Source: Paracoccus sp. TOH
Lineage (GTDB): Bacteria > Pseudomonadota > Alphaproteobacteria > Rhodobacterales > Rhodobacteraceae
Assembly: GCF_030388245.1 (NCBI RefSeq)
Contig: NZ_CP098361.1
Coordinates: forward strand, 310,001-374,000
Reading direction: 5' to 3'
Length of the DNA stretch: 64,000 nt
In this document: positions 63,605 through 64,000 of the stretch, piece after piece
Numbering within the stretch: position 1 is the stretch's first letter
Layout: every line of letters starts with the position of its first letter
Notes under the pieces: model-generated
What the model saw: only the letters and a program-made list of their open reading frames with translations
The model's database searches: none
Told to the model about the DNA's origin: nothing
Translations under genes and position numbers: made by a program

Positions 63605-64000
63605 CTACAACCCCCGCACCGAGGGCCGTCTCCAGGCCGCCGCCGGCTCGATCACCAGCTCATGGATTGCCCAGACCAGCGCATCCAGCCGGTCGGGCGA
63701 GCCCCTGCCGCCATAGCCCGCCACGGTCATCCGGCACATCTGGTCCTCCAGCACGCCCAGCCCGCGCAGATGATGCACCCGCCCCTGCTCGTAAAGCGCC
63801 GCCACCGGCTCGGCCCGCAAGCCCTTGCCGCGCCCGGCCCGCAAGGCGCGGAACGGCACCAGCGGATCGACCTGCCGGATCACGCTCTCGACCAGGTCGC
63901 CGCCCTGGTTGACCTCGGCCACCAGCCGCTCGGCGCCATGCCGCTGCATCGCCGCGATGGCCGCCCGCGCCCAGTCCGACGGCCCGCCCCGGACCGAGGC
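63605..64000 (-). CDS. GTA large terminase subunit, C-terminal part (g2), cut by the window edge
   Basis: The last 131 codons of a terminase, still open at base 64000. The visible part is the RNase H-like nuclease end: RLVAEVNQGGDLVESVIRQV, RALRAGRGKGLRAEPVAALY, GRVHHLRGLGVLEDQMCRMT and GGRGSPDRLDALVWAIHELV with the metal-binding D-x-x-D-A motif. The ATPase half lies outside. In GTAs terminase packages about 4 kb of host DNA without sequence preference. Confidence 0.93.
   Translation of the reverse strand, partial: ASVRGGPSDWARAAIAAMQRHGAERLVAEVNQGGDLVESVIRQVDPLVPFRALRAGRGKGLRAEPVAALYEQGRVHHLRGLGVLEDQMCRMTVAGYGGRGSPDRLDALVWAIHELVIEPAAAWRRPSVRGL

Overview
The window is GC-rich alphaproteobacterial chromosome, most probably a Paracoccus species (Rhodobacteraceae). 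Pointers are the DUF1476 protein that serves as the zeta inhibitor of the Paracoccus ATP synthase, an Fo operon (atpI-B-E-F'-F) separate from any F1 genes, a soluble NAD-linked formate dehydrogenase, HPr/EIIA/RapZ/HprK next to pckA, and a Rhodobacter-type gene transfer agent (GTA) cluster. The c subunit differs in places from the P. denitrificans sequence as I remember it, so another species is likely. Genes are tightly packed, often with ATGA overlaps. No gene-free stretch exceeds 300 bases; the longest is 34080-34357. I see no insertion sequence, integrase or CRISPR array.

Layout. 1-8.2 kb: an rRNA methyltransferase gene divergent from edd, a stand-alone PAS protein, then a minus-strand housekeeping run (62-aa protein, murA, DUF2948, hisD, UPF0262, low-molecular-weight phosphatase). 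8.3-13.2 kb: tRNA-Thr(GGT), TauE/SafE, dapE, GNAT, membrane protein, gshA, DUF2852. 13.3-18 kb: TetR, then HPr, EIIA, RapZ and truncated-type HprK divergent from pckA. 18-26.3 kb: rnr, and the formate dehydrogenase operon fdsG-B-A-fdhD-fdsD behind a LysR gene. 27.3-31.2 kb: purS, purC, zeta subunit, MATE exporter, twin thioesterases. 31.3-38.4 kb: two tandem MerR genes leading into a fatty-acid oxidation run (acyl-CoA dehydrogenase, GST, thiolase, FadJ-like fusion). 38.6-41.8 kb: adenosine kinase, nth, ogt, OmpA-like lipoprotein. 42-44.7 kb: Fo operon. 44.9-50.6 kb: ArsR, Hint protein, 5'-nucleotidase, DUF952, pyrD, cysE. 50.6-64 kb: a GTA structural cluster on the minus strand from terminase (cut by the window edge) to the 1296-aa tip protein plus a DUF2793 protein.

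Working together. edd and pckA, on opposite sides of the glycolysis/gluconeogenesis switch, both carry TGTTA/TAACA-like dyads, placed over the likely promoter at edd and upstream of it at pckA. This fits one LacI-type regulator (CceR-like) controlling both. Formate oxidation, beta-oxidation and the ATP synthase are energy-supply modules with their own apparent operators.

Points worth a second look: a -1 frameshift in a G4 run inside the GTA prohead protease; a dispersed gene-end repeat (hairpin plus GTATTTGGAAAACGGAG) present at several sites, once inside the GTA cluster; a tandem MerR pair with a dyad in a promoter spacer; and two operons that look rearranged compared with the order I expect in relatives (no chvI/chvG between hprK and pckA; no purQ after purS).
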